NCBI GenBank assembly: GCA_947311795.1
Contig: CAMZLX010000068.1
Coordinates: 1-24,436 of the forward strand
Length of the DNA stretch: 24,436 bases
Direction of reading: 5' to 3'
Source of the DNA: an uncultured Zetaproteobacteria bacterium
GTDB lineage: Bacteria > Pseudomonadota > Zetaproteobacteria > Mariprofundales > Mariprofundaceae
Shown one piece after another: positions 15,791 to 23,434 of the stretch. Each line of letters begins with the position of its first letter. Position 1 is the first letter of the stretch. The translations under genes and the position numbers were made by a program. The notes beneath the pieces are model-generated. The model saw only the letters and a list, made by a program, of their open reading frames with translations. It ran no database searches and was not told where the DNA came from.

Positions 15791-16907
15791 CCAACGCTTT
15801 CACCATACCTTGAATATCTTGCTGACTATGTGCTGCGGATAAGGTCAAACGCAAACGTGCAGAACCTTCAGGCACAGTCGGTGGGCGAATCGCGGGCACA
15901 AAATAACCTTGCTCACGAAGTTGGTTAGAAGCATCAAGTGCATCTTCATCTTTGCCCAACAGCATAGGCTGAATGGCTGTTTGCGATGGCATCAAGGGCA
16001 AGTTTTTTGCCTGCGCTAAAAAATAAGTGATATTATTCTGTAGCTGTTTCACCACATCCGTAGTTTGCATCAAATCCAACGCAACCTGTGCACCCGCATA
16101 CAATGAAGGCGGCAATGCCGTTGAAAAAATCAAGGTGCGCATATGTTGCCGCAAACCTTCAATCATTTCAGCCGTGCCTAAAACATAAGCCCCATAACTA
16201 CCAAAAGCTTTGCCCAAAGTGCCAACTTCAATCAATCGCGCATGACCCGCTAAACCTGCTTGTGCCAGCAAACCTTTGCCTTGTTCACCCAATGTTCCTG
16301 TGCCATGCGCATCATCCAAAAGCAACAACGCATCATAACTATCTGCAAGCGCTAGCAATGCAGCAACATCCGCCACGTCACCATCCATGCTGAACACACC
16401 ATCAGATACAATAAGCTTCTTTTTGGCATCACTTTTTTGCAACATTTCTTCTAAGATTTGTAGGTTCAGGTGCGGGAATCGATGCACCTTCGCGCCCGAA
16501 AGACGCGTACCATCCACCAAGGATGCATGGTTAAGTTTGTCTGCGAAAATATGCGTATGCCTATCGGCTAAGGCTTGGATTAAACCTATATTTGCCAACA
16601 TGCCTGAACCCATCAATAAACATGCCTCAAATCCTTTCCAGCTTGCAAGCGACTGTTCAAGCACGTGCATGGTTGGGTCATCGCCAGACACCAGTCGGGA
16701 AGCCCCACTACCTAACCCATGCTGCTTGATGACATCTTGCGCAGCGGCACATACTTTGGGATGCGTGCTTAAACCCAAATAATCATTGGATGCAAAGTTT
16801 AACAATTTCTGCCCATCCACTTCAATCCACAAACCATCGCGTTGGCTCGCCAAGAGTTTGCGTTTGCGTGTTTCAGGTATAGTTTTGAACCAATTGCGTG
16901 TATCCAT
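15777..16907 (-). CDS. bioF: 8-amino-7-oxononanoate synthase (BioF)
   Basis: PLP enzyme condensing pimeloyl-ACP/CoA with alanine in biotin synthesis. From the ATG at 16907 it has 376 residues, close to the ~384 of E. coli BioF. Visible: NFASNDYLGL (37-46), substrate-site stretch GSGASRLVSG, PLP-stacking His127 (LNHASL), LLDDAHGTGTLG (Asp198/Asp199, His201) and the Schiff-base Lys233 in GTLGKAFGSYG. KBL/CqsA relatives cannot be fully excluded, but the adjacent comF/gntX-like gene is a common neighbour of biotin genes. Starts at 16925 or 16961 are also open; I chose the one that leaves a promoter gap to the divergent gene. Confidence 0.85.
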   Translation of the reverse strand: MDTRNWFKTIPETRKRKLLASQRDGLWIEVDGQKLLNFASNDYLGLSTHPKVCAAAQDVIKQHGLGSGASRLVSGDDPTMHVLEQSLASWKGFEACLLMGSGMLANIGLIQALADRHTHIFADKLNHASLVDGTRLSGAKVHRFPHLNLQILEEMLQKSDAKKKLIVSDGVFSMDGDVADVAALLALADSYDALLLLDDAHGTGTLGEQGKGLLAQAGLAGHARLIEVGTLGKAFGSYGAYVLGTAEMIEGLRQHMRTLIFSTALPPSLYAGAQVALDLMQTTDVVKQLQNNITYFLAQAKNLPLMPSQTAIQPMLLGKDEDALDASNQLREQGYFVPAIRPPTVPEGSARLRLTLSAAHSQQDIQGMVKALANLG

Positions 16908-16971
16908 GATGCTCGCTATGCTCATGCCTATGCCTGCGCTGTCAATCAAAGCACTTTCCAAGCTTCAAAAC

Positions 16972-17670
16972 ATGGTGTTTCCATACACCTGCCCTTTGTG
17001 TTCAACACCATTGGATGAGACTGAAGGCTGTTGCAGCGACTGTTTGCAAAACATAAGCACCATGCCCAAATCCACATGTTTATCCTGCGGCATACCGCTT
17101 AACCCTACGTTGGCACCCGGCCCATGTGGGGCTTGTTTAAAAAAACCATTACCGCAACAACAAACGCATCATTTGTACTTGTATCAAAGCGTAGCGCGTG
17201 ATGCGATATTGGCTTGGAAGCTGCAAGGGCATGATATGGCGCTCAATTTCTTAATTCAAGCCGCAACACCGCAACTTAAACAACTCTTTTCTGAGCAAGA
17301 TATACTGCTTCCTGTACCTATGCCCATGTACCGTATGCGTCGTTCAGGGTTGCATCACAGCGCTGATTTATGTCAGAAAATCGCAGGCATCACAGGCGCA
17401 CAATTCGATTGGCAAATTCTCAGACGAAAAGGTGTGCATCAGCGTCAGTCCTCACTGCATGGCAAAGCAAGGCAGCGTAATCTTCACCGTGCATTTCAAC
17501 TGAGCCCTGACGCAACTTCTCGCATGGACACATATTCGTCTAAAGGGAAAATATGGGTTGTGGATGACATCTTGACCACAGGTGCTACCCTCCGCCATGC
17601 TTGCCAAGTTGCAAAGCAACTCAAGCGACCTATCTTTGCTTTTTCATTTGCCAGAACGTGGCATAAATAA
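16972..17670 (+). CDS. comF: ComF/GntX family phosphoribosyltransferase-like protein
   Basis: ComF proteins take part in DNA uptake and recombination in naturally competent bacteria; GntX is the E. coli relative. The 232-residue protein has an N-terminal zinc-finger-like region (Cys7, Cys10, Cys20/21, Cys24; then Cys36, Cys39, Cys52, Cys55) and a C-terminal type I PRTase domain with VVDDILTTGATLRHA. The ATG at 16972 puts the first CxxC seven residues in, as in GntX. Several earlier in-frame ATGs (16906-16930) are possible but overlap bioF. First gene of a six-gene run. Confidence 0.85.
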   Translation: MVFPYTCPLCSTPLDETEGCCSDCLQNISTMPKSTCLSCGIPLNPTLAPGPCGACLKKPLPQQQTHHLYLYQSVARDAILAWKLQGHDMALNFLIQAATPQLKQLFSEQDILLPVPMPMYRMRRSGLHHSADLCQKIAGITGAQFDWQILRRKGVHQRQSSLHGKARQRNLHRAFQLSPDATSRMDTYSSKGKIWVVDDILTTGATLRHACQVAKQLKRPIFAFSFARTWHK

Positions 17671-17693
17671 AGCAAAACCTGAAGGAGTCAGAC

Positions 17694-17960
17694 ATGGCTA
17701 GCCAAGTAAAAATTGAAGTGTATTCAGGTGATTACTGTCCCTATTGTGTACGCGCCAAATCATTGCTCAAACAACGCGGTTTGGAATTCATCGAATATAA
17801 TGTGCAACAAGACCCAGACAAACGCGTGGAAATGATGAAACGCAGTGAAGGTGGGCGCTCTATCCCTCAAATTTTCATCAATGATAAACATGTGGGTGGC
17901 TGCGATGATTTGTATGCGATTGACAAAAAAGGGCAGCTTGATGCTTGGTTGGAAGCTTAA
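17694..17960 (+). CDS. grxC: Glutaredoxin 3 (GrxC)
   Basis: Small thiol-disulfide oxidoreductase reduced by glutathione. The 88-residue protein has the dithiol active site CPYC (Cys15, Cys18), the cis-Pro motif RSIPQIFI and GGCDDL near the C-terminus, all diagnostic for GrxC. Good Shine-Dalgarno AAGGAG before the ATG. It follows comF by 23 bases and is 2 bases from the next gene. Confidence 0.94.
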   Translation: MASQVKIEVYSGDYCPYCVRAKSLLKQRGLEFIEYNVQQDPDKRVEMMKRSEGGRSIPQIFINDKHVGGCDDLYAIDKKGQLDAWLEA

Positions 17961-17962
17961 TT

Positions 17963-18598
17963 ATGCCAACGCCTGAGCAACTTCTCGCTAACAATGCCAA
18001 TTGGGCAAAAACAAAAGAAGAACAGGCTTCTGGTTATTTCAAGCGTTTATCGGGGCAACAAAAACCCAAATATATGTGGATTGGTTGCTCGGATAGTCGT
18101 GTGCCTGCCAATGAAATTATTGGTTTAGACCCTGGTGAAATTTTTGTGCATCGTAATATTGCCAACCAGGTGCACCACACAGATCTAAACTGCTTGTCGG
18201 GTGTGCAATATGCTGTGGATGTGCTCAAAGTTGAGCATATTATTGTCACAGGTCATTATGACTGTGGTGGTGTACAAGCTGCGATCACCTCACAACACTT
18301 TGGTTTCGTTGACAACTGGATTCGTGGGATTCGGGATAACTTCTACCGTCATCAGAAAGATCTTGAAGGTTTATCAGAGCAAGAAATTTCCGAGAGAATG
18401 ACGGAACTCAATGTGATAAAACAGGTTGAAAACCTATCCCACACTCGCATTGTACAAAATGCATGGGAGCAAGGTCGCTCCTTAACCATACATGGTTGGG
18501 TTTACCGTTTAGGCACAGGAATTCTTCACAATTTAAATGTATCTCGTCATCAATCCGATGATTTGGCGCCCGTTTTCCGTTCCATTCCTCGCCTCTAA
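17963..18598 (+). CDS. can: Beta-class carbonic anhydrase
   Basis: Interconverts CO2 and bicarbonate, feeding carboxylases including fatty acid synthesis and carbon fixation. From the ATG at 17963 it has 211 residues. The zinc site is complete: Cys42 and Asp44/Arg46 in GCSDSR, His98 and Cys101 in TGHYDCGG. The N-terminus PEQLLANNANWA is typical of the E. coli Can group. A longer frame from a TTG would overlap grxC and is not preferred; GGAAG at 17951-17955 can serve as ribosome binding site. Followed by zapD after 2 bases. Confidence 0.95.
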   Translation: MPTPEQLLANNANWAKTKEEQASGYFKRLSGQQKPKYMWIGCSDSRVPANEIIGLDPGEIFVHRNIANQVHHTDLNCLSGVQYAVDVLKVEHIIVTGHYDCGGVQAAITSQHFGFVDNWIRGIRDNFYRHQKDLEGLSEQEISERMTELNVIKQVENLSHTRIVQNAWEQGRSLTIHGWVYRLGTGILHNLNVSRHQSDDLAPVFRSIPRL

Positions 18599-18600
18599 CC

Positions 18601-19380
18601 ATGAGCAATGATTTAGTTCCCATCGCTTTTCCGCTCACGCCACGCATGCAAGCTTTCATTGAGTTTCGTGATGCATTACGGGTGCTTGGGCAAGCCATGC
18701 ACAACCAATCGCCTTATGCTTGGCTTGCAGCAGAAAAGGAAGTTGCGGATATGTTGCTCGGCGAAGGCAACAAAAAACCCATTATTCCAAATATTTTAAG
18801 TTTGTATCATGTCATGGGAAAACATTTCAAGGCATTGGCTGAAAAACACCCTGATTTCAAAGATAATTTAGGAAAGGCTGTTTCAGGTTTGGAAGAACAT
18901 GCGGACAATATTCGCCAAGCTATGCCTGAAGCCACCTCTTTTTTGCAAACCGATGCATGGCTTACCGCATACACAGAGCTAATGCGCAAACAAGACCCAT
19001 TGGGGCATAAATATGTGCTTCCGCAAACCATTCATTTGCTTTGGCAGGGTGAAGACCAGCATGCCACCACTTTATACAGCCTACTCGAACCTATGATTCA
19101 GGCTATCGAACATCTTAATCAGATGCTTCATGCCCATGTGCCGTGGGAGAATCGCATTGCCAAACATGGCGCTGACCAAATCACATTTGCTGCCCAAGAT
19201 GATATTGGTTTACTCATCATTGGCTTACCCAAAAGCTTGATGCACCAAAGCATATTACCATCTTGCTCTGGTTTTCGTTCGATTGTTCGCCTGCGTTTTA
19301 CGCAATGGAAAGCAGGCGAAGTTTCCATTGATGTCGATGATGACCTGCCCTATGCTTTAATGATGGTTCCGATTTCATGA
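18601..19380 (+). CDS. zapD: ZapD-like cell division protein (YacF/DUF1342)
   Basis: ZapD crosslinks FtsZ filaments and stabilises the Z ring in E. coli. This 259-residue protein matches the family layout. An N-terminal segment FPLTPRMQAFIEFRDALRVL corresponds to the E. coli HPLNEKMR... helix. There is an all-helical middle, and a C-terminal beta part has SGFRSIVRLRF where ZapD has its SGHKSRFAIRF-like stretch. The divergence is large, so the call leans also on yacG directly downstream (ATGA overlap), the conserved zapD-yacG order; coaE, the usual third member, is absent here. Confidence 0.8.
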   Translation: MSNDLVPIAFPLTPRMQAFIEFRDALRVLGQAMHNQSPYAWLAAEKEVADMLLGEGNKKPIIPNILSLYHVMGKHFKALAEKHPDFKDNLGKAVSGLEEHADNIRQAMPEATSFLQTDAWLTAYTELMRKQDPLGHKYVLPQTIHLLWQGEDQHATTLYSLLEPMIQAIEHLNQMLHAHVPWENRIAKHGADQITFAAQDDIGLLIIGLPKSLMHQSILPSCSGFRSIVRLRFTQWKAGEVSIDVDDDLPYALMMVPIS

Positions 19381-19565
19381 GCAAAAAACTTATCATAAAA
19401 TGCCCCATCTGCAAAACCTTGGTGGAACGCGAAAATGAAACTTTTCCTTTTTGTAGTGACCGCTGCAAAACCAATGATTTGGGCAACTGGGCAAGTGGTG
19501 CATACAGCATCCCCGATACCAATGTGCATGAATTCGATGATGATGAACATGGAACAATTCATTGA
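19377..19565 (+). CDS. yacG: YacG zinc-binding DNA gyrase inhibitor
   Basis: YacG binds GyrB and blocks gyrase DNA binding in E. coli. The 62-residue protein has four zinc-ligand cysteines (Cys9, Cys12, Cys26, Cys30) in CPIC...FCSDRCK, then LGNWASGAYSIP and an acidic tail, matching the family throughout. The start overlaps the zapD stop as ATGA. Confidence 0.93.
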   Translation: MSKKLIIKCPICKTLVERENETFPFCSDRCKTNDLGNWASGAYSIPDTNVHEFDDDEHGTIH

Positions 19566-20008
19566 GCCAAGAGCAACATAACAACGCGCCAAACCATTTC
19601 AAATCTGCATATATCGCGATAAACATCATCTTGTTCGCACCTGTTATGCTTTGGCCTCTACCTACATTGTTTTTCAACAACCCTATGCTTATCGATGCCA
19701 TCATACCAAAATGGCACCTAAGTATCATTATACTGCTGATTGCAGCTACCGTTATGGACAGTATGCTCTACACCATCAACAACACCCGCCAAGTTATTTA
19801 CACAACCCTATGGATATTTGTTGTAAGTATTTTATCGCTAAAATACCAAGATAACACATGGCTACTCGCCCTTCTTTTCTTGGCGCATAGCTTTCGCGCT
19901 TTACCTAGCCTGTTATTAAGTATGGAACATCATGCATGGTGGACCTTCAACGCATGGGCGCGAGATATTCTTGTGGCTTCAGTTTTATTTCTTTGGCTTC
20001 TTAAATAA
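19562..20008 (+). CDS. Small multi-pass membrane protein of unknown function (TTG start)
   Basis: A 148-residue hydrophobic protein with about four to five predicted membrane segments (roughly 17-38, 48-65, 78-94, 98-118, 130-147) and conserved-looking polar residues between them (HSFRALPSLLLSMEHHAWW). I do not recognise the family. The start is TTG, overlapping the yacG stop as TTGA, with GGA about 7 bases upstream; the first ATG in frame is too far inside. The coupling makes it the last gene of the comF-yacG operon. Confidence 0.65.
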   Translation: MSQEQHNNAPNHFKSAYIAINIILFAPVMLWPLPTLFFNNPMLIDAIIPKWHLSIIILLIAATVMDSMLYTINNTRQVIYTTLWIFVVSILSLKYQDNTWLLALLFLAHSFRALPSLLLSMEHHAWWTFNAWARDILVASVLFLWLLK

Positions 20009-20030
20009 AGAAAATAGCTCTAGTTTTCTT
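20008..20030. terminator. Weak A/T-rich hairpin between convergent genes
   Basis: AAGAAAA and TTTTCTT form an inverted repeat between the membrane-protein gene and the convergent TPR-like gene, overlapping the stop of both. The stem is A/T-rich, so it is at best a weak bidirectional terminator. Confidence 0.3.
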
Positions 20031-20688
20031 CGTGTTTCAAGGCTTCAATACGTTTTTTAATTCCCTCTCTATTCCCTTCAGGCACTAACTGCAAAAGCCC
20101 TTTCAAAAATAAAATGGCATCTTCTTTGGTCGATGATGACTCAAGAAAGCGAGAGGCTAAAGTTAGCACCATAACAGGTGTATTTTCCCTATCTGCAACA
20201 CTTGACATCAGTTCATAAGCAAGCTTGTCATCCTTCAGTAAATCATGCGCCAAAAAACCTGCAAAAAAAGGAAATTCCCAAACATAAGGCCGCTGAACCA
20301 TCCCTTTTTTAAGCAGAGCAACTGCCTCATTAGGCATGTTGGCATCGTAAGCAAGGATACTACTTGCTAAACGATAAACATCGAAAAACTTTGGGTCTAG
20401 AGATTGAGCCCTACTTAAATAAGTATTAACATACTTCATCTCACTGGGTTTCTTAGCTTGCTGCGCCTCATAGTATATTGAAAAAACATCAAGCATCAAA
20501 AAATCAGAAAAAATACCTGGAACTGCCCCTGCTAAAACCCTATCTGCTGTAGCTGAATATTCAGTTGCCCAAGATTGAGTCCTGTTTTGTTCGTAAAATG
20601 CATGACTACTATCTCGAATTTGAAAGAGAAGCAGCGACAAAACAACCACAACAAGTGGCAAAACCCATTGTTTTTTCATTTCACCCAT
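20020..20688 (-). CDS. Membrane-anchored TPR-like protein of a pilin-linked ABC cassette
   Basis: A 222-residue protein with one N-terminal membrane segment (about 8-23) and no lipobox, so probably anchored in the inner membrane with the rest in the periplasm. Residues ~90-215 are helical repeats of TPR character (YLSRAQSLDPKFFDVYRLAS, EAVALLKKGMVQRPYVWEF, EDAILFLKGLLQLVPEGNR). Its ATG shares one base with the permease stop (TAATG), so it is produced with the ABC transporter. I do not know a named homologue. It could be the partner protein that, like PilG in the Myxococcus PilGHI set, works with the transporter. Confidence 0.7.
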   Translation of the reverse strand: MGEMKKQWVLPLVVVVLSLLLFQIRDSSHAFYEQNRTQSWATEYSATADRVLAGAVPGIFSDFLMLDVFSIYYEAQQAKKPSEMKYVNTYLSRAQSLDPKFFDVYRLASSILAYDANMPNEAVALLKKGMVQRPYVWEFPFFAGFLAHDLLKDDKLAYELMSSVADRENTPVMVLTLASRFLESSSTKEDAILFLKGLLQLVPEGNREGIKKRIEALKHEEN

Positions 20689-21494
20689 TACAAGTCTCTA
20701 CGCTTAAAAACTGCCAAACCTAAAGCAAAGAAAATTACGCTATATAGAATATGTTCCGCTACATATAGAAAGGTATCTTGGTAACCTATACTACCGCCAT
20801 GTGCAATGGATAATGTTATGTCTGCCCCCCTAAGGTGAGGTATAACATCATAAATCCATTGCAAAAAGTATACAACAAACTCAGGAGTATCTTTCATAAC
20901 ATCAGGAGACTGAAGTGCTGCCAACACTGGTGGGAATATCCAAGAAAAGATGAGCATTGCTAAAGTGAATAACATGGTTTCAGCATTTCCTGATGACCAT
21001 GATACGACAAAAAATATAAAACCAAGAATGGAGATATACTGAAAAAAGTTAAAAAACACCAATTGGCCTAGATAATTCCATTTGTATCCAGATTGATACA
21101 TATCTGACAGCCCATCCAAGTAGAGCCAAGCGCCCAAAACTGAAGAAAGCAGCAGCACCAGTAACAACAACACAAATACAGCAACAATACCTAAAAAACG
21201 CCCAATATAGTAGTCGCGGCGACTCATAGGTGGTGTGAGAAAAACATAAACAATTCGATCAAAAATATCTCTGCTCAACAGCGTGACAACAAGAAAGATA
21301 AAAAAAACAACTGCAAGTAATTGCGCCATGGCAGCTACTACATCAACATATACTTTACCAATGTCATATAAAAATAAGGATGACAATCCAACCGCAAGTA
21401 AAGGCGTTAACAATGCCACTGTTAACAATGTTTTGAATGTTCTATTTTGCCAAAGTTCAAACAATGTTAAATGCGCCAGTTTAATCCATTGCAT
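20688..21494 (-). CDS. ABC-2 type transporter permease
   Basis: A 268-residue protein with about six membrane segments. The cytoplasmic motif LTPPMSRRDYYIGRFLG after the second helix is typical of ABC-2 permeases. I chose the ATG at 21494: a GGAG Shine-Dalgarno is 8 bases upstream, whereas the GTG at 21500 is too close to it. It overlaps the ATPase gene by 14 bases. The substrate is not evident; location next to the pilin suggests pilus biogenesis. Confidence 0.85.
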   Translation of the reverse strand: MQWIKLAHLTLFELWQNRTFKTLLTVALLTPLLAVGLSSLFLYDIGKVYVDVVAAMAQLLAVVFFIFLVVTLLSRDIFDRIVYVFLTPPMSRRDYYIGRFLGIVAVFVLLLLVLLLSSVLGAWLYLDGLSDMYQSGYKWNYLGQLVFFNFFQYISILGFIFFVVSWSSGNAETMLFTLAMLIFSWIFPPVLAALQSPDVMKDTPEFVVYFLQWIYDVIPHLRGADITLSIAHGGSIGYQDTFLYVAEHILYSVIFFALGLAVFKRRDL

Positions 21495-22152
21495 GTTCAC
21501 TACTCCAAAACTGCAGACGGTTTTCCAACACCTCAGCTTCCTTCATCGAATGCTCTTTAATTACTATAGATTCGGTAACCTTACCTTTAGCCATAATATG
21601 AACCGTATCGCATAATCTAACTAAATCTGTTACAGCATGGCTGCACATTAAAATCGTGGTGCCTTGCTTCTTTATTTTTGTGAAAAGCTTCAGCATATGA
21701 GCCCTTCCCATCGCATCCAAACCACTCATAGGTTCATCTAAAATCAAATATTTTGGATTTCCTGCAAGAGAAAGAGCAATAGATATTCGTTGTTTCATAC
21801 CTTTTGAATAAGACCTCATCGGTTTATGCCAAGATTCTTCTTTTAAACGGACATCTTTGAGTAATGTTTCAACTTGCGTTGTATTTTGCACCGAGCATGC
21901 ATATTTCAGCATCTGATATGCAGTCAAATTAAGTGGTACATATGGGCTTTCAGGCAGTAAGACGATGTCTTCCAAGGATTCCACTATGCCCTCATCTGGA
22001 AAAACAAGACCCATGAGTATTTTAATCAATGTGCTTTTACCTGCACCATTAGCTCCCAGCAGACCATGTGCCTCACCATCAGTAAAATCTAGGCTTAACT
22101 GATCAATAACCTGATTAGTTTTATATGATTTACAAACTGATTGAACTTTCAT
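21481..22152 (-). CDS. ABC transporter ATP-binding protein
   Basis: A complete 223-residue ATPase subunit: Walker A GANGAGKST (~33-41), Q-loop region LLPESPYVP, signature YSKGMKQR, Walker B LILDEPMSGLD and H-loop CSHAV. It is short and has no extra domain. Of two adjacent ATG codons I chose the second because GAGGG is only one base from the first. The gene begins right after the T-run of the pilA terminator, so it is either expressed by read-through or from a promoter not visible. It resembles the ATPase role of PilH in the Myxococcus pilus locus by position. Confidence 0.92.
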   Translation of the reverse strand: MKVQSVCKSYKTNQVIDQLSLDFTDGEAHGLLGANGAGKSTLIKILMGLVFPDEGIVESLEDIVLLPESPYVPLNLTAYQMLKYACSVQNTTQVETLLKDVRLKEESWHKPMRSYSKGMKQRISIALSLAGNPKYLILDEPMSGLDAMGRAHMLKLFTKIKKQGTTILMCSHAVTDLVRLCDTVHIMAKGKVTESIVIKEHSMKEAEVLENRLQFWSSEHAMD

Positions 22153-22161
22153 CATACCCTC

Positions 22162-22191
22162 AAAAAAAACGGGGCAATAATGCCCCGTTTT
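22162..22191 (-). terminator. Strong terminator between pilA and the ABC genes
   Basis: On the minus strand the stem ACGGGGCA/TGCCCCGT, with A/T extension, closes a 4-base loop and is followed by eight T. The hairpin begins 26 bases after the pilin stop. The T-run ends at the Shine-Dalgarno of the ABC ATPase gene. Confidence 0.9.
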
Positions 22192-22217
22192 TCACATCTA
22201 TTAAACTTAAGAAACGA

Positions 22218-22703
22218 TTAAATTGCACACGCTGGGATACCAGCCACAGTTAAAGATTGATCGACAGAAGTCGCAACTTCAGGTTTTTGCTGCACACTTA
22301 AACCATCAGTATTGGATGTCATAATACGGTTACCCGCTGTGTGTTTAGATGCCAAGCAGCGTTTTGTCGCTGTCACAGTACTTACAGCCAAATCCAATTC
22401 AACAGCTTTCGATATGTTCGTTTCAATTGTAATTGGAGTAGCAGCACCATTAGTGAAAGTTACTGTTTGAGGAGCTGCTGCATTTGCTGGTACATTGATT
22501 GCATTTGGATAAAAGAAATTATCTGAATAATATGCTTCAATGGTTGTTCCTGCATTTCTCAAGTCTGACATCGCAGCCGAGTTAAATGATTTGACTCGGA
22601 AGCTCGCAAATTGCGGAATAGCAATAGATGCTAGAATACCGATAATCGCAACAACGATCATCAATTCGATTAGGGTAAAACCCTTTTGTGTTTTAAGATT
22701 CAT
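22218..22703 (-). CDS. pilA: Type IV pilin (PilA-like major pilin)
   Basis: A 161-residue prepilin. The 8-residue leader ends in KG, cleavage is before Phe (G^FTLIELMIVV), and the mature protein has Glu5 and the hydrophobic helix. Two cysteines, one in KRCLASKH and one five residues from the end region (PACAI), fit a C-terminal disulfide-bonded D-region. Ser, Thr and Ala dominate the head domain. Strong Shine-Dalgarno (AAGGAG) and a sigma-54 promoter suit a highly expressed major pilin. Minor pilins or pseudopilins are less likely given promoter and terminator. Confidence 0.92.
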   Translation of the reverse strand: MNLKTQKGFTLIELMIVVAIIGILASIAIPQFASFRVKSFNSAAMSDLRNAGTTIEAYYSDNFFYPNAINVPANAAAPQTVTFTNGAATPITIETNISKAVELDLAVSTVTATKRCLASKHTAGNRIMTSNTDGLSVQQKPEVATSVDQSLTVAGIPACAI

Positions 22704-22756
22704 AATGAAATCTCCTTTTTATTTTTTAATGCCTAAAGACATTTGAACAACTTAAA

Positions 22757-22771
22757 GCAATGCGTATGCCA
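22757..22771 (-). promoter_or_regulatory. Sigma-54 promoter of pilA
   Basis: Minus strand TGGCA, seven bases, then TTGC keeps the invariant -24 GG and -12 GC with correct spacing. Transcription would start near 22745, leaving a ~42-base leader. Sigma-54 control of pilA with activator PilR is known in Pseudomonas, Geobacter and Myxococcus. Confidence 0.75.
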
Positions 22772-22808
22772 CCCTAGAATGCGACTATTGCACACTAAAT
22801 TGCGGCAA

Positions 22809-22850
22809 AGTGACGCTTATTGTCACTCTTGGCTACCCTTATGTGTCACT
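22809..22850. promoter_or_regulatory. Possible activator site upstream of pilA
   Basis: AGTGAC (22809-22814) and GTCACT (22822-22827) form a perfect inverted repeat, and TGTCACT at 22821-22827 recurs at 22844-22850. They lie about 65-105 bases upstream of the predicted pilA start, where sigma-54 activators bind. The TGTC core resembles sites reported for PilR in Pseudomonas aeruginosa. The distal part overlaps the yciB stop. Confidence 0.4.
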
Positions 22851-23405
22851 TTTATCTGATTCTTCCGTTGGTTGTTCTGCAGCTTGAATATATTTTGCCA
22901 TATATAGGCTTTGCCCAATGATAAAGACAATGGTTAAGCCCATCAGCCCAAACAATTTAAAGTTCACCCATGTGTCGGTATCATAATTATAAACAACATA
23001 GAGGTTTAAGAAGCCCAAAAAGATAAAAAACAATGCCCAAGCCACATTCAGCTTAGCCCATACATCTTGGGGCAACTCTACTTGACCACCCAACATACGC
23101 TGAATGATGTTTTGTTTACCAATCCACATGCTTCCCAAAAATACCGCCGCAAATAACCAATTAATCACCGAGGGTTTCCATTTGATAAACATCTCATCAT
23201 GCAAGAACAGCGTTAACCCACCAAATGCAGCTACAAGCACAAGCGTAATCACATGACTTTGCTCAAACTTACCTTTCCATAGCCGAACACCCACGGTTTG
23301 AATCGCACTGGCAATAATCAATACCGCCGTTGCCACATAAATATCTTCCATCTTATAAACAATGAAAAACAACGCTACGGGTAAAAAATCAACTAACATT
23401 TTCAT
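22839..23405 (-). CDS. yciB: YciB/IspZ inner-membrane septation protein
   Basis: Inner-membrane protein linked to cell envelope and septum formation. The 188-residue protein starts MKMLVDFLPVALFFIVYK, the family N-terminus, and has about five to six membrane segments, with KPSVINWLFAAVFLGS and NVAWALFFIFLGFLNLYV conserved in the family. It ends in a short charged tail (QPTEESDKSDT). AAGGAA upstream of the ATG can act as ribosome binding site. It stands alone between repeat elements and the pilA regulatory region. Confidence 0.93.
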   Translation of the reverse strand: MKMLVDFLPVALFFIVYKMEDIYVATAVLIIASAIQTVGVRLWKGKFEQSHVITLVLVAAFGGLTLFLHDEMFIKWKPSVINWLFAAVFLGSMWIGKQNIIQRMLGGQVELPQDVWAKLNVAWALFFIFLGFLNLYVVYNYDTDTWVNFKLFGLMGLTIVFIIGQSLYMAKYIQAAEQPTEESDKSDT

Positions 23406-23434
23406 ATTTCTTATTTCCTTTTTTTCTTTCTCGT

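Noticed and set aside
16786..16971. Upstream extension of the ComF-like frame
   Set aside because: It would lie opposite the bioF coding region for most of its length, and GntX-like proteins begin just before the first CxxC, as from 16972.
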